From the NCBI GenBank assembly GCA_016840465.1, contig JAEOSH010000005.1, forward strand, positions 1 to 64,000: 64,000 bases of DNA, in the 5' to 3' direction. Of this stretch, positions 47,237 to 56,573 are shown one piece after another. How positions within the stretch are numbered: position 1 is the first letter of the stretch; every line of letters starts with the position of its first letter. Under the pieces are notes generated by a model. That model was not told the origin of the DNA. It was given only the letters and a program-made list of their open reading frames with translations, and made no database searches. Source of the stretch: Candidatus Baldrarchaeum yapensis. GTDB taxonomy: Archaea; Asgardarchaeota; Baldrarchaeia; Baldrarchaeales; Baldrarchaeaceae. A program made the position numbers and the translations under genes.

Positions 47237-47800
47237 ATGGAAAAGCTAACATCAAAGAGTATCGCAATGGTTGGTGTAATGGCCGCACTAAGCAACGTAT
47301 TGAGTTTTATATATGTGCCACTTGCCCCAGGGGTCAACTTATACTTCCTAGTGCAAGTTCCGTACTTCATAGCGGCAATGACTCTTGGACCCCTTGCAGG
47401 CGCGTTGGCGGGACTTCTCGGAACGCTGACGATGGCATATACCGTTTATATTAGTAAGGGGATAGGTGGAGTCTTCATACCTGTTGGTAATGCGATTCTT
47501 GCGGGTGTAACCGGGTTTATCGCAGAAAAAGTAAAGATTTTTGATAGATTGGAGAGAGGAGAGTTCTTTTGGCCAGTTGCATGTGCGGCAGTTGGGGAGT
47601 TTGCGGAGGCGCCATACATCTTTGTGACGTTGCTTGTGACATTTGTGTTCATGGTGGGGATGGAACTCGGTGTTGCAATGAACATAATTTTCATAATTAT
47701 GGGTAAAGCTATGATCGAGGTTTTGCTGTCCTCCTTCATAGTTGCGGTTTTGCTCGGGAATCCCAGCGTCAGGACCATGCTTCAAGCCTTCAGAAGATGA
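47237..47800 (+). CDS. ECF transporter substrate-binding S component
   Basis: A 187-residue membrane protein with six helices and the ECF-S pattern (MVGVMAALSNVLSF near the N-terminus, PYFIAAMTLGPLAGALAGLLGTL). S components bind vitamins or metals and share an energising module made elsewhere; no EcfA or EcfT is nearby. The specific vitamin is unknown. It is convergent with the GNAT gene. Confidence 0.87.
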   Translation: MEKLTSKSIAMVGVMAALSNVLSFIYVPLAPGVNLYFLVQVPYFIAAMTLGPLAGALAGLLGTLTMAYTVYISKGIGGVFIPVGNAILAGVTGFIAEKVKIFDRLERGEFFWPVACAAVGEFAEAPYIFVTLLVTFVFMVGMELGVAMNIIFIIMGKAMIEVLLSSFIVAVLLGNPSVRTMLQAFRR

Positions 47801-47829
47801 CATGAGTCGTTTTATGAACCTTTCACATC

Positions 47830-48285
47830 TTAGGATACTTGGAGTTCCATAACGATGTATTTTTCCTTAAACCCAAATTTTAGATATACATCATGTATCA
47901 GCACGCCTCGCCGCGAATTTGCAACAATTCTTTTTACTCCTCTACTCTTTAGGTGATTTATTGCACTTTCTATTAGGCGTTCCTCTACACCTTTTCCTCT
48001 CCACTCCTTAGTGACTATGACGTTGCTTATATGGCCAATTGGCTCCCCTCCACGCTCGTATATGACCCGAGTGAATGCCGTTCCAATGACCTTCCCACCA
48101 ACTTCCGCTACAAATAATCCTTTCGGGTCTTCTTTGAGGCGGGCCATCAAGCCGAGTTTGAAGACTTCTTCGTTAAACTTCGTTGATGCTATTTCACAGA
48201 GTTCTAGCATTAGTTTTTTTACGGCTTCATAATCCTTTTCCTCGTAATTTCTGATTACAATTTCGTGCGACAATTCCCTCACCAT
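47830..48285 (-). CDS. GNAT family N-acetyltransferase
   Basis: A 151-residue GNAT protein with motif A NVIVTKEWRGKGVEERLIES and C-terminal YLKFGFKEKYIVMEL. The acetyl-CoA pyrophosphate loop RGKGVE deviates slightly from the usual GxG/A. The substrate is unknown. It is probably transcribed alone from a TATA-like stretch near 48330-48345. Confidence 0.87.
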   Translation of the reverse strand: MVRELSHEIVIRNYEEKDYEAVKKLMLELCEIASTKFNEEVFKLGLMARLKEDPKGLFVAEVGGKVIGTAFTRVIYERGGEPIGHISNVIVTKEWRGKGVEERLIESAINHLKSRGVKRIVANSRRGVLIHDVYLKFGFKEKYIVMELQVS

Positions 48286-48482
48286 GTTTAATTACGCGAC
48301 TGCGGATTTAACGTTAGCACTTAGGATATAATGTTCTTATAATTGTTAATCCATCTATTCATCATATTTTAAGAGTTTGTTCCTCTTAATTGGAAAATTA
48401 TCCGGCAAATTCTCCTTTTAATTAGTGTGAGTCAGTATTTTCATTAAGTTGTTTGAGAAAAAGCGAGATTCTTAGTAAATAC

Positions 48483-49586
48483 TTATTTCATGCCGTATCT
48501 TCTTTTTACCTCCCTGACCACTCGCGATACTCTTTTTAGCAATTCAATTGCGGCTATTGGCGGATATGCCCTAAGACCACATTCCGGACCTGCGAATATC
48601 ACTCTTTCCTCTCCAAACTTTCTGATATAATCAAGTAATCTGTTTTTCATGAGTTTTTCGTCCTCACACCAAATATCGACATCTATTTTTCCCTTCCTTG
48701 CATTACTCCACGCTTTAGCGACCTTCTCTTTGTCACCAAGTTTTTCTAGGAGCAGGTTGTCGATATCTGTCCTAGCAATCGGTGCCTTCAAAAATTTATC
48801 GTATTTTTCGAGATCTTTTTTCTCAATGTGCGCATCGGTATGTGCCTCTATTACATCTAAGCTTCTCACATCCCAGATAATGTCAGGACTTGCATGGATA
48901 TGTATAGCACTGAAAACTCCATGAGATTTCGCGGGATGCATTACTCTTTCAAGGTTTTTCACTATAAGATCTCTCGTGTCTTCGTTTTCTAAATTTAAAG
49001 GCGGGGGTGAGAAAAGGAAACTTGGTTCGTCAAAGGTGACGACCACAGTTTTAGCGTACTTTGTGTTGATGATGGCGTTTTTTGCAATGACCGCTAATGA
49101 GCGCGAGATATCTTCCATGACGTGCAGGGTTCCGATAGCAAGAGATAGTTCGACAGGGCCCGTTATACAAACCTTAAACTCTATACGCCGAATTCCACAG
49201 CGTTCACAGATGTTTTTTGCATATAGCCTTATAGCCTCAACTTCCGCGATCTTTCCTTCATCAACAAGCGATATTTTATCTAGTACTTCATATTTCCCCC
49301 TATCTGCTCTCCTAATACCTTTAAACTTCTGTAAGAATTGGGATATCATATCTCTTAGCTGTGCGTAGCATGGAACCTCAATATCCGCAATTATTTTATT
49401 AATGAAATGCTCATTGTGTTTCTTTATGAAGTATAATGCTTGTTCTGGGAGCTCTCTACGCAACAGATATACCAGTGATGGTGTTTTTTCTAGAAGAACC
49501 GCGCCTTCGTTGTAAACATCGATTTTTATGTCCATGTGAGGGAGACTACCTACATCCAAACTTTTAAGAGAGAAGTCTTGAGTCAT
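48483..49586 (-). CDS. MetE-like cobalamin-independent methionine synthase, altered zinc site
   Basis: A 367-residue protein resembling the C-terminal catalytic half of MetE, as in archaeal core enzymes: VGSLPHMD at the start, VCITGPVELSLAIG, FDEPSFLF and ECGLRAYPPIAA. The usual zinc ligands H-x-C appear here as HIH (in AIHIHASPDI); the later E (DVIEAHTDAH) and C (GPECGL) are kept. It may use a His in place of Cys, or have another methyl-transfer role. ATG 49586 follows TTGGGGGC; ATG 49616 is an alternative. Confidence 0.78.
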   Translation of the reverse strand: MTQDFSLKSLDVGSLPHMDIKIDVYNEGAVLLEKTPSLVYLLRRELPEQALYFIKKHNEHFINKIIADIEVPCYAQLRDMISQFLQKFKGIRRADRGKYEVLDKISLVDEGKIAEVEAIRLYAKNICERCGIRRIEFKVCITGPVELSLAIGTLHVMEDISRSLAVIAKNAIINTKYAKTVVVTFDEPSFLFSPPPLNLENEDTRDLIVKNLERVMHPAKSHGVFSAIHIHASPDIIWDVRSLDVIEAHTDAHIEKKDLEKYDKFLKAPIARTDIDNLLLEKLGDKEKVAKAWSNARKGKIDVDIWCEDEKLMKNRLLDYIRKFGEERVIFAGPECGLRAYPPIAAIELLKRVSRVVREVKRRYGMK

Positions 49587-49767
49587 GCTTGCCCCCAAAT
49601 GAAGAAGGACTTTCATATGTTTAAAAAAGTAAATTCAACTGTTTGGTGTTAGCGTACCACCAATATTGCCGTTTCATAATATTGTTCAGAAAAAAAGAAT
49701 TAATCATGTTAATTGTCGAATTTTGAGAACGAATAAAGTTAAAATTCTTCAGTGAAAGTAGTATGAA

Positions 49768-52377
49768 ATGTACACAGGATGCTATGATGAGAGGGTGACT
49801 CTCGTGCGTAGGGAACTCATAGGGCTAGTTGTTTCCTTTGCAATTCTAGTGCTCTTATTGTTCCCATATCCAGTGGCACTATCGCCCTTCTCCCTCTATA
49901 GTCTTGTAGACCCTATGTCAGGAGTATGGATCAATGCGTTGACAGCAAAGGTACCAGCAGAGGAAAAGATCGTACTTCCGGGAATCGATCATGAAGTCAT
50001 TGTTGTCTTTGATAAGTATGGTGTTCCTCACTTCTTTGCAGAATCAGAGAAAGACTTAGCATACGCAATTGGCTACATACATGCACGGGACAGATTATGG
50101 CAAATGGATTTTCTTAGGCGTGTTGTCGAGGGGCGGTTAACAGAGATATTTGGTAATATCAGCGGCGTGTACGAGAGCGATCTGCTCTTTAGGATTGTTG
50201 GATTGAAAAGGGGAGCATATGAATGCGAGAAACTTCTCAAAGAGAAGTTCCCTGACCTTTATGAACTACTTGAGGCGTATTCGGAGGGTGTTAATAGGGC
50301 AATAGAAGATATGAAACTTTCAAAGACATTACCCATAGAGTTTAAGCTGTTGAGATACGAACCGGAGCCCTGGACACCCCTGAACTCCTTAGAAATTGGA
50401 AGAATCATTGGTTGGGGATTAACTGGCACATTTGCAGATCTTTACTTATATTTGATTCTACAGAAATTCGGAATTAACGATACCCTTCAACTGATGCCCA
50501 TTGACAGGTACAAGGAAGTATACATTGTCAAGCCAGGCTATAAGGTTACATTAGGAAACGTAACAAAGCCTAAGGCAATTTCAAATATGGAATTGCATCT
50601 CCCCGATTTTGACGAGAAAGCCGTAGAGGAATTGCTCGAATGGAAGAGGAAGACGGACATATGGTTTTTACCGATAAAAGAAGCTTTTGCCTCAAACAAC
50701 TGGGTAATCAGCGGGTTCTACACAAATACTGGGAAACCTCTACTGTGTAACGACCCTCACCTTTCCCTAACGGTTCCTCCTGTGTGGTATGAGGTACATT
50801 ATGTTGTTAAGAGCGGCGATGAGATCTTTAACGTCAGAGGCGTCACATTCCCAGGAATTCCGATAGTCATAATTGGCAGTAATCAATACGTCGGCTGGGG
50901 CTTCACGAATGTAATGGCCGATCAGATAGATTTCTATTATTATGTGTGGAAGAACGATACTCACTACTGGTATAAGGATGCGTGGCATAAAATAAGGCAA
51001 GTAAAGGAAGTTTTCCGAATAAAAACTGATGCAGGATTCGTAGAGAAAGTTATATACATAAACTTCACCGTTCATGGGCCTTTACTCGAGATGAAAATCG
51101 ATGGAAAGAGGTACAGGTTTGCAGTCCGCTGGATGGGACAAAACGCAACGACAGAGGCATATGCTTTGTGGAAATACGCTCATGCACATGATATCTACGA
51201 GTTTCTCAGTTATACTAACTACTTCCAGATGCCCCCGCAGAACCACGTATTCGCTGACATATATGGAAATATAGGCTGGAGAGCGTGCGGAAGGTATCCG
51301 AATAGAACCTTCCCCAATGGAACAAATGCTGTACAGTTTAATCCGCTAATTCCACGTCTTCCAATTAACGGAAGCGATCCTAACGTGATAGAATGGAATG
51401 ATAGCGATTGGATAGAGCCCTGGGAGGCGCCCCAGTTAATAAATCCGCCATGGGGCTATATAGTAACTGCAAACAATAAGGCGGCAAATGTAAGCGATTA
51501 CCCGTATATCTACGACATTGCATGGACATGGGCGGACTATTACAGGGCATCACGCATTCAAGAGTTGATAAACGAAACTATTAATGAAAAGGGATATGTA
51601 ACCATAGAGGATATGATGCGGATACAAAATGATGTACTTCTCGTGCTTGCACGGTCTCTCAAAGAATTCTTGGCCGATGTTGCTGGAAGATACGGCTACG
51701 AGAATATAAAGAACTTGATTGAGAACTGGGACTGCAGGATGACTATAAATTCAACTGCAGCAACTATCTTCGTTGTATGGTATGATTACTACAAGAATTT
51801 TACGTTCTCCGACGAGTTCAGAGAGAAATTTGAGAGCAAAGATCTACAGAATCTATGGATGGAGTTGCCTGACAACACATTGGAACACTTCACATTAACA
51901 AACAAGTCTTGGAAGTGGTTCAATGATGTTGGTACAAAGGAGAGAGAAAATGCCACTACTATTGCTGGAAAGGCTCTAAAAGCTGCTATTGAGTATCTAA
52001 AGAAATACTTTGGAACAGATGATATTAATGAATGGAAGTTTGGGAAGTTGCATAAATTAAATGCACAACATGCCATGGGATCGACGCTTAAATGGTTAAA
52101 CTATCCGAATTGGGAAGCGCTTGGGTGGAGCAATTGTGTTAATAATATAGGCAGAAATGCTGACCATGGACCCTCATGGAGAGAAATTTTAGACTTTTCA
52201 GATCTTAATAACAGTCGTTGCATAATTCCTGGAGGGCAGTCTGGTAATCCCTTCAGCGAACACTATTACGATCAGTTAAGGATGTGGCTTGATGGAGAGT
52301 ACAAGAAAATGAGTTTCCCAGCGACTCCAGAGGAGGTCGAAGATGCCGAGTCGATAATTCATTTCGTTCCGGGGTGA
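49768..52377 (+). CDS. Penicillin acylase-family N-terminal serine hydrolase
   Basis: An 869-residue Ntn hydrolase precursor. An N-terminal hydrophobic segment (residues about 15-38) suggests export. The alpha chain has GVPHFFAESEKDLAYAIGYI and HARDRLWQMDFLRRV. The nucleophile is S309 in AFASNNWVISG, with Ala instead of the common Gly before it. Autocleavage would give alpha and beta chains. It likely cleaves acyl-amides, possibly peptides or lactone signals. GTG 49804 has AGAGGG at 9 bases and is a plausible start. A small membrane protein follows after 4 bases. Confidence 0.88.
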   Translation: MYTGCYDERVTLVRRELIGLVVSFAILVLLLFPYPVALSPFSLYSLVDPMSGVWINALTAKVPAEEKIVLPGIDHEVIVVFDKYGVPHFFAESEKDLAYAIGYIHARDRLWQMDFLRRVVEGRLTEIFGNISGVYESDLLFRIVGLKRGAYECEKLLKEKFPDLYELLEAYSEGVNRAIEDMKLSKTLPIEFKLLRYEPEPWTPLNSLEIGRIIGWGLTGTFADLYLYLILQKFGINDTLQLMPIDRYKEVYIVKPGYKVTLGNVTKPKAISNMELHLPDFDEKAVEELLEWKRKTDIWFLPIKEAFASNNWVISGFYTNTGKPLLCNDPHLSLTVPPVWYEVHYVVKSGDEIFNVRGVTFPGIPIVIIGSNQYVGWGFTNVMADQIDFYYYVWKNDTHYWYKDAWHKIRQVKEVFRIKTDAGFVEKVIYINFTVHGPLLEMKIDGKRYRFAVRWMGQNATTEAYALWKYAHAHDIYEFLSYTNYFQMPPQNHVFADIYGNIGWRACGRYPNRTFPNGTNAVQFNPLIPRLPINGSDPNVIEWNDSDWIEPWEAPQLINPPWGYIVTANNKAANVSDYPYIYDIAWTWADYYRASRIQELINETINEKGYVTIEDMMRIQNDVLLVLARSLKEFLADVAGRYGYENIKNLIENWDCRMTINSTAATIFVVWYDYYKNFTFSDEFREKFESKDLQNLWMELPDNTLEHFTLTNKSWKWFNDVGTKERENATTIAGKALKAAIEYLKKYFGTDDINEWKFGKLHKLNAQHAMGSTLKWLNYPNWEALGWSNCVNNIGRNADHGPSWREILDFSDLNNSRCIIPGGQSGNPFSEHYYDQLRMWLDGEYKKMSFPATPEEVEDAESIIHFVPG

Positions 52378-52381
52378 TCGC

Positions 52382-52738
52382 ATGAAGAGGTACGGGTTTC
52401 TGGCATGCTTTCTAATAACACTAATCTTAGCGGTATTGCTTGAACTCACAAGGATATGGGTACTCTTAATAGTAGCAGGGGTCATTGGAGGCTTCCTTTC
52501 AAAGAGTTTCCTAAGAGCAGTATTTGCCGGCTGCCTTGGAGTATTAGTATGCTGGCTCCTATATATTGCAGTGTTCTATACGCTTAATCCGTATGGTATG
52601 AGCATCGCGTTGAGCGTCTTTTCACTATTCTTAGGACTTATGGTGGTACTTGGCGCAGTGCTTGGCGCGCTTAGCGCATCGCTGGGGTATTTCTTATCAC
52701 AGGTGCTCATGCCGTCAGAGAAGGGGTCAGGGAAGTGA
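52382..52738 (+). CDS. Small membrane protein downstream of the penicillin acylase
   Basis: A 118-residue protein of about four hydrophobic helices (LITLILAVLLELTRI, VLLIVAGVIGGFL, GVLVCWLLYIAVFYT, LGAVLGALSASLGYFL). No family is recognised. GGGTGATCGC precedes the ATG, 4 bases after the acylase stop, so it is coupled to it. It may help anchor or export the hydrolase, by context only. Confidence 0.75.
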   Translation: MKRYGFLACFLITLILAVLLELTRIWVLLIVAGVIGGFLSKSFLRAVFAGCLGVLVCWLLYIAVFYTLNPYGMSIALSVFSLFLGLMVVLGAVLGALSASLGYFLSQVLMPSEKGSGK

Positions 52739-52746
52739 TACGAGAA

Positions 52747-53175
52747 TTACTCGACTTTTATCCTAACTCTTTTTCTTTTCTTTGAAGAATCTTCTTTCTC
52801 TTTAACCTCTCGTATAATGAAGGATGATTGAGACTCTTCCTCTTTGATCGCTGGTATGCGGGACTCTTCTTTGGCTATTTCCCTTATGAGACTCGGTTCT
52901 GTGGACTCCTCGTCGAGTCCTATTATTTTTGCATCAGGGTATTTGTTCTTTATTTCCCTACGTAATGCTTCCTTATCGACGTTACCATATGTCTGTACCC
53001 TTACTATTGGTCGTCCCGTTTCGTCATACGTTACCGAGATGGAGTATCCTCCTCCCATTGTCTCCATATCTGGGAACTCTTCAAACATAGATTCCATCCG
53101 TTCAAATATTTCGTCAAATAATCCAAATATGTCAAATGGGCTTCTTCTTTTCCGCCCTCTTGATCTTCTACTCAT
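52747..53175 (-). CDS. Hypothetical protein, conserved-looking, near Hsp20 gene
   Basis: A 142-residue protein. Residues 1-12 are very basic (SRRSRGRKRRS), followed by DIFGLFDEIFERMESMFEEFP. A beta-rich segment (YSISVTYDETGRPIVRVQTY) resembles one strand pair of an alpha-crystallin-like domain but is too short for a full one. The tail is K/E-rich. No family is assigned. It is convergent with the small membrane protein gene. Confidence 0.65.
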   Translation of the reverse strand: MSRRSRGRKRRSPFDIFGLFDEIFERMESMFEEFPDMETMGGGYSISVTYDETGRPIVRVQTYGNVDKEALRREIKNKYPDAKIIGLDEESTEPSLIREIAKEESRIPAIKEEESQSSFIIREVKEKEDSSKKRKRVRIKVE

Positions 53176-53239
53176 AAGGTTGCACCTCAGTTCTCATGTA
53201 AAAGTCTCAGGTAAAACCCTTACGGCAGTGGCGCTTAAG

Positions 53240-53297
53240 CGGCTCAGACGTCGCAGGCTTCCTCATCGATCAGGCTAGCAATCCCTCATCATTGCCA
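53240..53297 (-). ncRNA. Candidate C/D box guide sRNA
   Basis: Reading the minus strand: box C ATGATGA (53286-53292), 12-base guide (53274-53285), box D' CTGA (53270-53273), an imperfect C' TCGATGA (53263-53269), 15-base guide, box D CTGA (53244-53247). GGC before box C can pair with GCC after box D. The first guide, GGGATTGCTAGC, can pair with the conserved 16S UAGUAAUC segment over at least 8 bases (10 if GC precedes). The zero D'-C' spacer and weak C' reduce confidence. Confidence 0.55.
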
Positions 53298-53579
53298 TAA
53301 TAGGTCTAACACTTATTCTTGACTCCCGTAAGTGAATATTTTTTACGGTGGATATCGAAGATGCATTAGGAGGATGCACATGAGGGACTTCTTTCTAGAG
53401 GTCTGATACTACTGCAACAAAATGTTTAAAAGATTCTTAATGTTAGTACCCCGAAGAGAGGGATCAAGATGAGGGTCTACCTTCCACGCTGATATGTGGA
53501 ATACTTGTAGTTTCTCTCGTTTTCTGCATGAAATAGTGGGTACTGTATTAAGACGTCTGGAGGTGATCGTTCTTGGAGC
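53298..53579 (+). other. Leader region with two very short ribosome-site-bearing frames
   Basis: Between the sRNA and the gene at 53580 lie GGAGG-preceded ATG 53380 (MRDFFLEV, stop 53404-53406) and AGAGGG-preceded ATG 53469 (MRVYLPR, stop 53490-53492). A TATA-like TTTAAAAG at 53425-53432 predicts transcription from about 53453, so only the second would be in the transcript. A strong GGAGGTGA occurs at 53559-53566. Confidence 0.35.
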
Positions 53580-54518
53580 GTGATCAAGTTCCAGTGTGGA
53601 GTGGCCGTGAAAAGGTCAAAGTTTGGAGAAAGTAAGGAGCTACTTATGAGGAAGACCTTTGAAGTTTTGAATCTGGCACTTCGATCGGGACTCGATTATC
53701 TGTGCTTCGATTATGAGTGGAAGAAATATAATCTAACATGTGAGGATCTCGCTACCATCCTTGAAGAAATTGACAGCAATGATGGAAAACTCACAGTTAT
53801 CTTCACAGTTGCTTCTCGTGCAAATGAGTTCCTCATCGAAGGATCCGGTAAGGCAAATGTAGATTCCTTATTACAATTACTAGATTCGTATCCGGATCTA
53901 CTAGCTCTGAACTTGGTGGCTGGGAATCCGGCATACTTATCAGAGGAGGAAAGAGGTCGGTCTGGATCGAGGACTCTTTACATACTTGGCGCTTATGTTG
54001 CCAGTCACGCTCCTACAAATGCAAAAATTCTCGTGGGTACAGAAAACGTACTTAAAACTGCCGTGAAACTGGCAGCGGAATTCGGATACATACCGTTTCA
54101 TTTGTTTTCAGACAAATTGTCCACCGAGTTGAACTATACGTTCAGTAGAACTAGTGGGGTTAGTGCATGTTATGTCCCCTATTCTTGTGTGCTTTCGGAA
54201 AGAGAAGTTGCATTGAAGATATGGAGGTATGTTTTACGGAGAAGTAGCGCATGGGAGATGCTTAGATCACAAAATATAGACCCGAAGATTTTAGTGACTG
54301 CGTTTGAGAACGGTAAACATGAGAAACTGAGTGACCATGCATGGAATGCATTTGTGTCAGTAATGAGATACTTTGTGATATATGGCGACGACCGGGCATT
54401 TGATCGAGAACTAGGGGATTACATCAGCAGTGGCATGCGCCTAGTAATAGGGTTACCGTTAGGGGATTTCGAGAAGGAAGTGCCTCAACTTGCGAGAATC
54501 ATGAGGCGAGAGTCATAA
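53580..54518 (+). CDS. Hypothetical TIM-barrel-like protein, possibly luciferase-fold related
   Basis: A 312-residue soluble protein with alternating beta and alpha segments (CGVAVKRSKFGESKELL, LDYLCFDYEWKKYN, DLLALNLVAGNP, AKILVGTENVLKTAVKLAAEFG). The order recalls luciferase-like monooxygenases, but flavin/F420 motifs are not clear. The start is uncertain: GTG 53580 is 13 bases after GGAGGTGA. A TTG at 53573 has better spacing but is in another frame that stops soon, so an N-terminal frameshift is possible. It overlaps the Hsp20 stop by 6 bases. Confidence 0.7.
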   Translation: MIKFQCGVAVKRSKFGESKELLMRKTFEVLNLALRSGLDYLCFDYEWKKYNLTCEDLATILEEIDSNDGKLTVIFTVASRANEFLIEGSGKANVDSLLQLLDSYPDLLALNLVAGNPAYLSEEERGRSGSRTLYILGAYVASHAPTNAKILVGTENVLKTAVKLAAEFGYIPFHLFSDKLSTELNYTFSRTSGVSACYVPYSCVLSEREVALKIWRYVLRRSSAWEMLRSQNIDPKILVTAFENGKHEKLSDHAWNAFVSVMRYFVIYGDDRAFDRELGDYISSGMRLVIGLPLGDFEKEVPQLARIMRRES

Positions 54519-54890
54519 ACGAAGTCTTTTTATTTCTCCATTCACTTTGGGAATTCTTATTTCCAATATGCCGTTTCTAAAAGTTGCCTTGGCGGATTTT
54601 ATGTTACCCGGTGGTGGTATTTCTATCATTTTCCTTAGAGTTCCACGGACGAAAACATATAAGCGGTGACCTTCGCCCCTGATATCTATATCTTCCTTCC
54701 GTGCGTCGAGAATTTGTATTATCACAACAATTTCATCGTCCATTTCGAGTAATTCGTATAACTCATTATCGCTTCTTTCTTTAACGCTATCTGCGTGTTC
54801 CACGGGATTTTCATCGATACCCAGCATTGTGAGTATCGAGTTAAATAATTTTAAGAACTCATCGAATATGTCATGCCTTTTCTTTCCCAT
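54513..54890 (-). CDS. Hsp20/alpha-crystallin family small heat shock protein
   Basis: A 125-residue protein. An N-terminal helical part precedes an alpha-crystallin domain with the signature ATFRNGILEIRIPKVNGE. The region DDEIVVIIQILDARKEDIDI forms the start of the domain. The domain is shortened compared with classical Hsp20, and the C-terminal I-x-I anchor is replaced by IKRLRL. ATG 54890 follows AAGGTG at 6 bases. It is a holdase chaperone by family. Confidence 0.82.
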   Translation of the reverse strand: MGKKRHDIFDEFLKLFNSILTMLGIDENPVEHADSVKERSDNELYELLEMDDEIVVIIQILDARKEDIDIRGEGHRLYVFVRGTLRKMIEIPPPGNIKSAKATFRNGILEIRIPKVNGEIKRLRL

Positions 54891-54998
54891 TAACAACACC
54901 TTAAGAGGTTATTATTCGATATGCACAAAAACTTTTTGTTTCTCAATGCAAAAAAGGAGTTTTTGCCATTATATTGGTGTTTTGTAATACCTAATACT

Positions 54999-56573
54999 TC
55001 AAATGCCTAATTCTTGCCTTATTTTCTGCACAATTCTTCCTTCCCTTATAAGGTTCGATACGACCTCAAGATCTCGTGATAATGACCTATCGTCCTCCAA
55101 TGCACTGACATGTCTTCTTATCTCTTCATAAGCTATCTTTGTACCACTCCCTAATAGTTCCTTGCCTCCTCTCAGATCGATTCCCTGCGTTGCTGCTATC
55201 ATTTCAAGAGCTATTATGTAGCGTGTGTTACTTATTATTTGAGCAGTTCTTCGCGCTGAAACCAGCCCCATGCTAACAACGTCCTGATTTTCGGCATTAG
55301 TGGGTATGGACTTTATGCTTATCGGGCATGCAAGGCCCTGATTTTCAGCAACCAACGAAGTTGCTACGTACTGCACACCCATGAACCCACATCTAAGCCC
55401 CGGGTTTGATGAGACTAAGAATGGCGGTAAACCTCTATTTGTCATTTCATTCAAGAGAATAGCAAGTCGTCTTTCGGATAATAGGCCAACCTCCGTCGCG
55501 GCTATTGCTGCAAAATCCATGGCCATGGATATGTGTTGCCCATGAAAGTTTCCACCGTGGTACACCTTTTCGTTGTCTGCATCGATCAGTGGGTTGTCCG
55601 ATGCTGAGTTCAGTTCTGTCTCCACAATGCTCCTTACGAATTTTAGTGCATCAAGTGAGGCTCCTAGCACCTGCGGTGTACATCTGAGGCTATATACGTC
55701 TTGGAATTTCTCCTCCATCTTCTCGACTGATCCCTTTACTTCCTTTATGAAATCTTCGTACCTCCTGACGAGTTTACTTCCATCGAGGAGAGTTTTTATG
55801 TACCTTGCGATTTCCCTTTGTCCCTCATGAGGTCTGACATTATGTATGAAATCCTCAAACGGATCAATGAACCCCCTCATAGCCTCTATTGTTAATGCCG
55901 CAGCAATGGCCGCATTCTTTATTAACATCTCGAGGTCATAAACCACAAGCGCTGCGATTCCTGTCATTGCAGATGTTCCGTTGATCAGAGCAAGCCCTTC
56001 CTTATAGCTTAATTTTAGTGGCTTTAAATTCTCGTTTTTCATAGCTTCTGCTGCTTTTACTATTTTCCCACGATATTCGACAAACCCTTCTCCCATCATT
56101 GTTAGAGCCATATGCGCTAATTGCGTGAGGTCCCCACTCGCTCCAACCGATCCTATCTCGGGAATTACTGGATGGATTTTCCTGTTAAGCATTTCAATTA
56201 AGAGTTTCAGGACCTCCGGCCTGACACCGGAATGCCCCATAGCAAGAACGTTGGCGCGTACAAGCATCATTGCTCTTACATATTCTGTGGGAAGAGGATT
56301 CCCCACTCCGGATGCGTGACTCCTTATTAAATTCTCTTGCAGAACTTCGGCATCCTCAGCCGGTATCACGCAGCTTATCATCGGTCCGAATCCTGTGGTT
56401 ATTCCGTACACTATTTTCCCTTCATCAACGAATTTCCTAACAGTCTTCCGGCATTTCTCAACTCTCTTCAACGCCTCATCGGAAAGCATTACATTTGCGT
56501 GGTTCCTTGCAACTGCAACTACGCGCTCTATCGTTAAACTCTTACCATCCACTACCACGGCGCTCAATCCCAT
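54999..56573 (-). CDS. hutH: Histidine ammonia-lyase
   Basis: A 524-residue aromatic ammonia-lyase. The MIO prosthetic-group triad A145-S146-G147 is in GSVGASGDLTQLAHM. YGITTGFGP and NRGLPPFLVSSNPGLRCGF are family motifs. It deaminates histidine to urocanate. A TATA-like stretch on minus at 56598-56604 places transcription at about 56575, next to ATG 56573 (GTG 56576 in frame), so a leaderless message is likely. No other hut gene is near. Confidence 0.94.
   Translation of the reverse strand: MGLSAVVVDGKSLTIERVVAVARNHANVMLSDEALKRVEKCRKTVRKFVDEGKIVYGITTGFGPMISCVIPAEDAEVLQENLIRSHASGVGNPLPTEYVRAMMLVRANVLAMGHSGVRPEVLKLLIEMLNRKIHPVIPEIGSVGASGDLTQLAHMALTMMGEGFVEYRGKIVKAAEAMKNENLKPLKLSYKEGLALINGTSAMTGIAALVVYDLEMLIKNAAIAAALTIEAMRGFIDPFEDFIHNVRPHEGQREIARYIKTLLDGSKLVRRYEDFIKEVKGSVEKMEEKFQDVYSLRCTPQVLGASLDALKFVRSIVETELNSASDNPLIDADNEKVYHGGNFHGQHISMAMDFAAIAATEVGLLSERRLAILLNEMTNRGLPPFLVSSNPGLRCGFMGVQYVATSLVAENQGLACPISIKSIPTNAENQDVVSMGLVSARRTAQIISNTRYIIALEMIAATQGIDLRGGKELLGSGTKIAYEEIRRHVSALEDDRSLSRDLEVVSNLIREGRIVQKIRQELGI

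Noticed and set aside
47348-47803. 151-codon minus frame opposite the ECF S component
   Set aside because: The plus-strand protein has clear membrane helices and a promoter; the minus frame is rich in H, N and R as expected for the antisense of hydrophobic codons.
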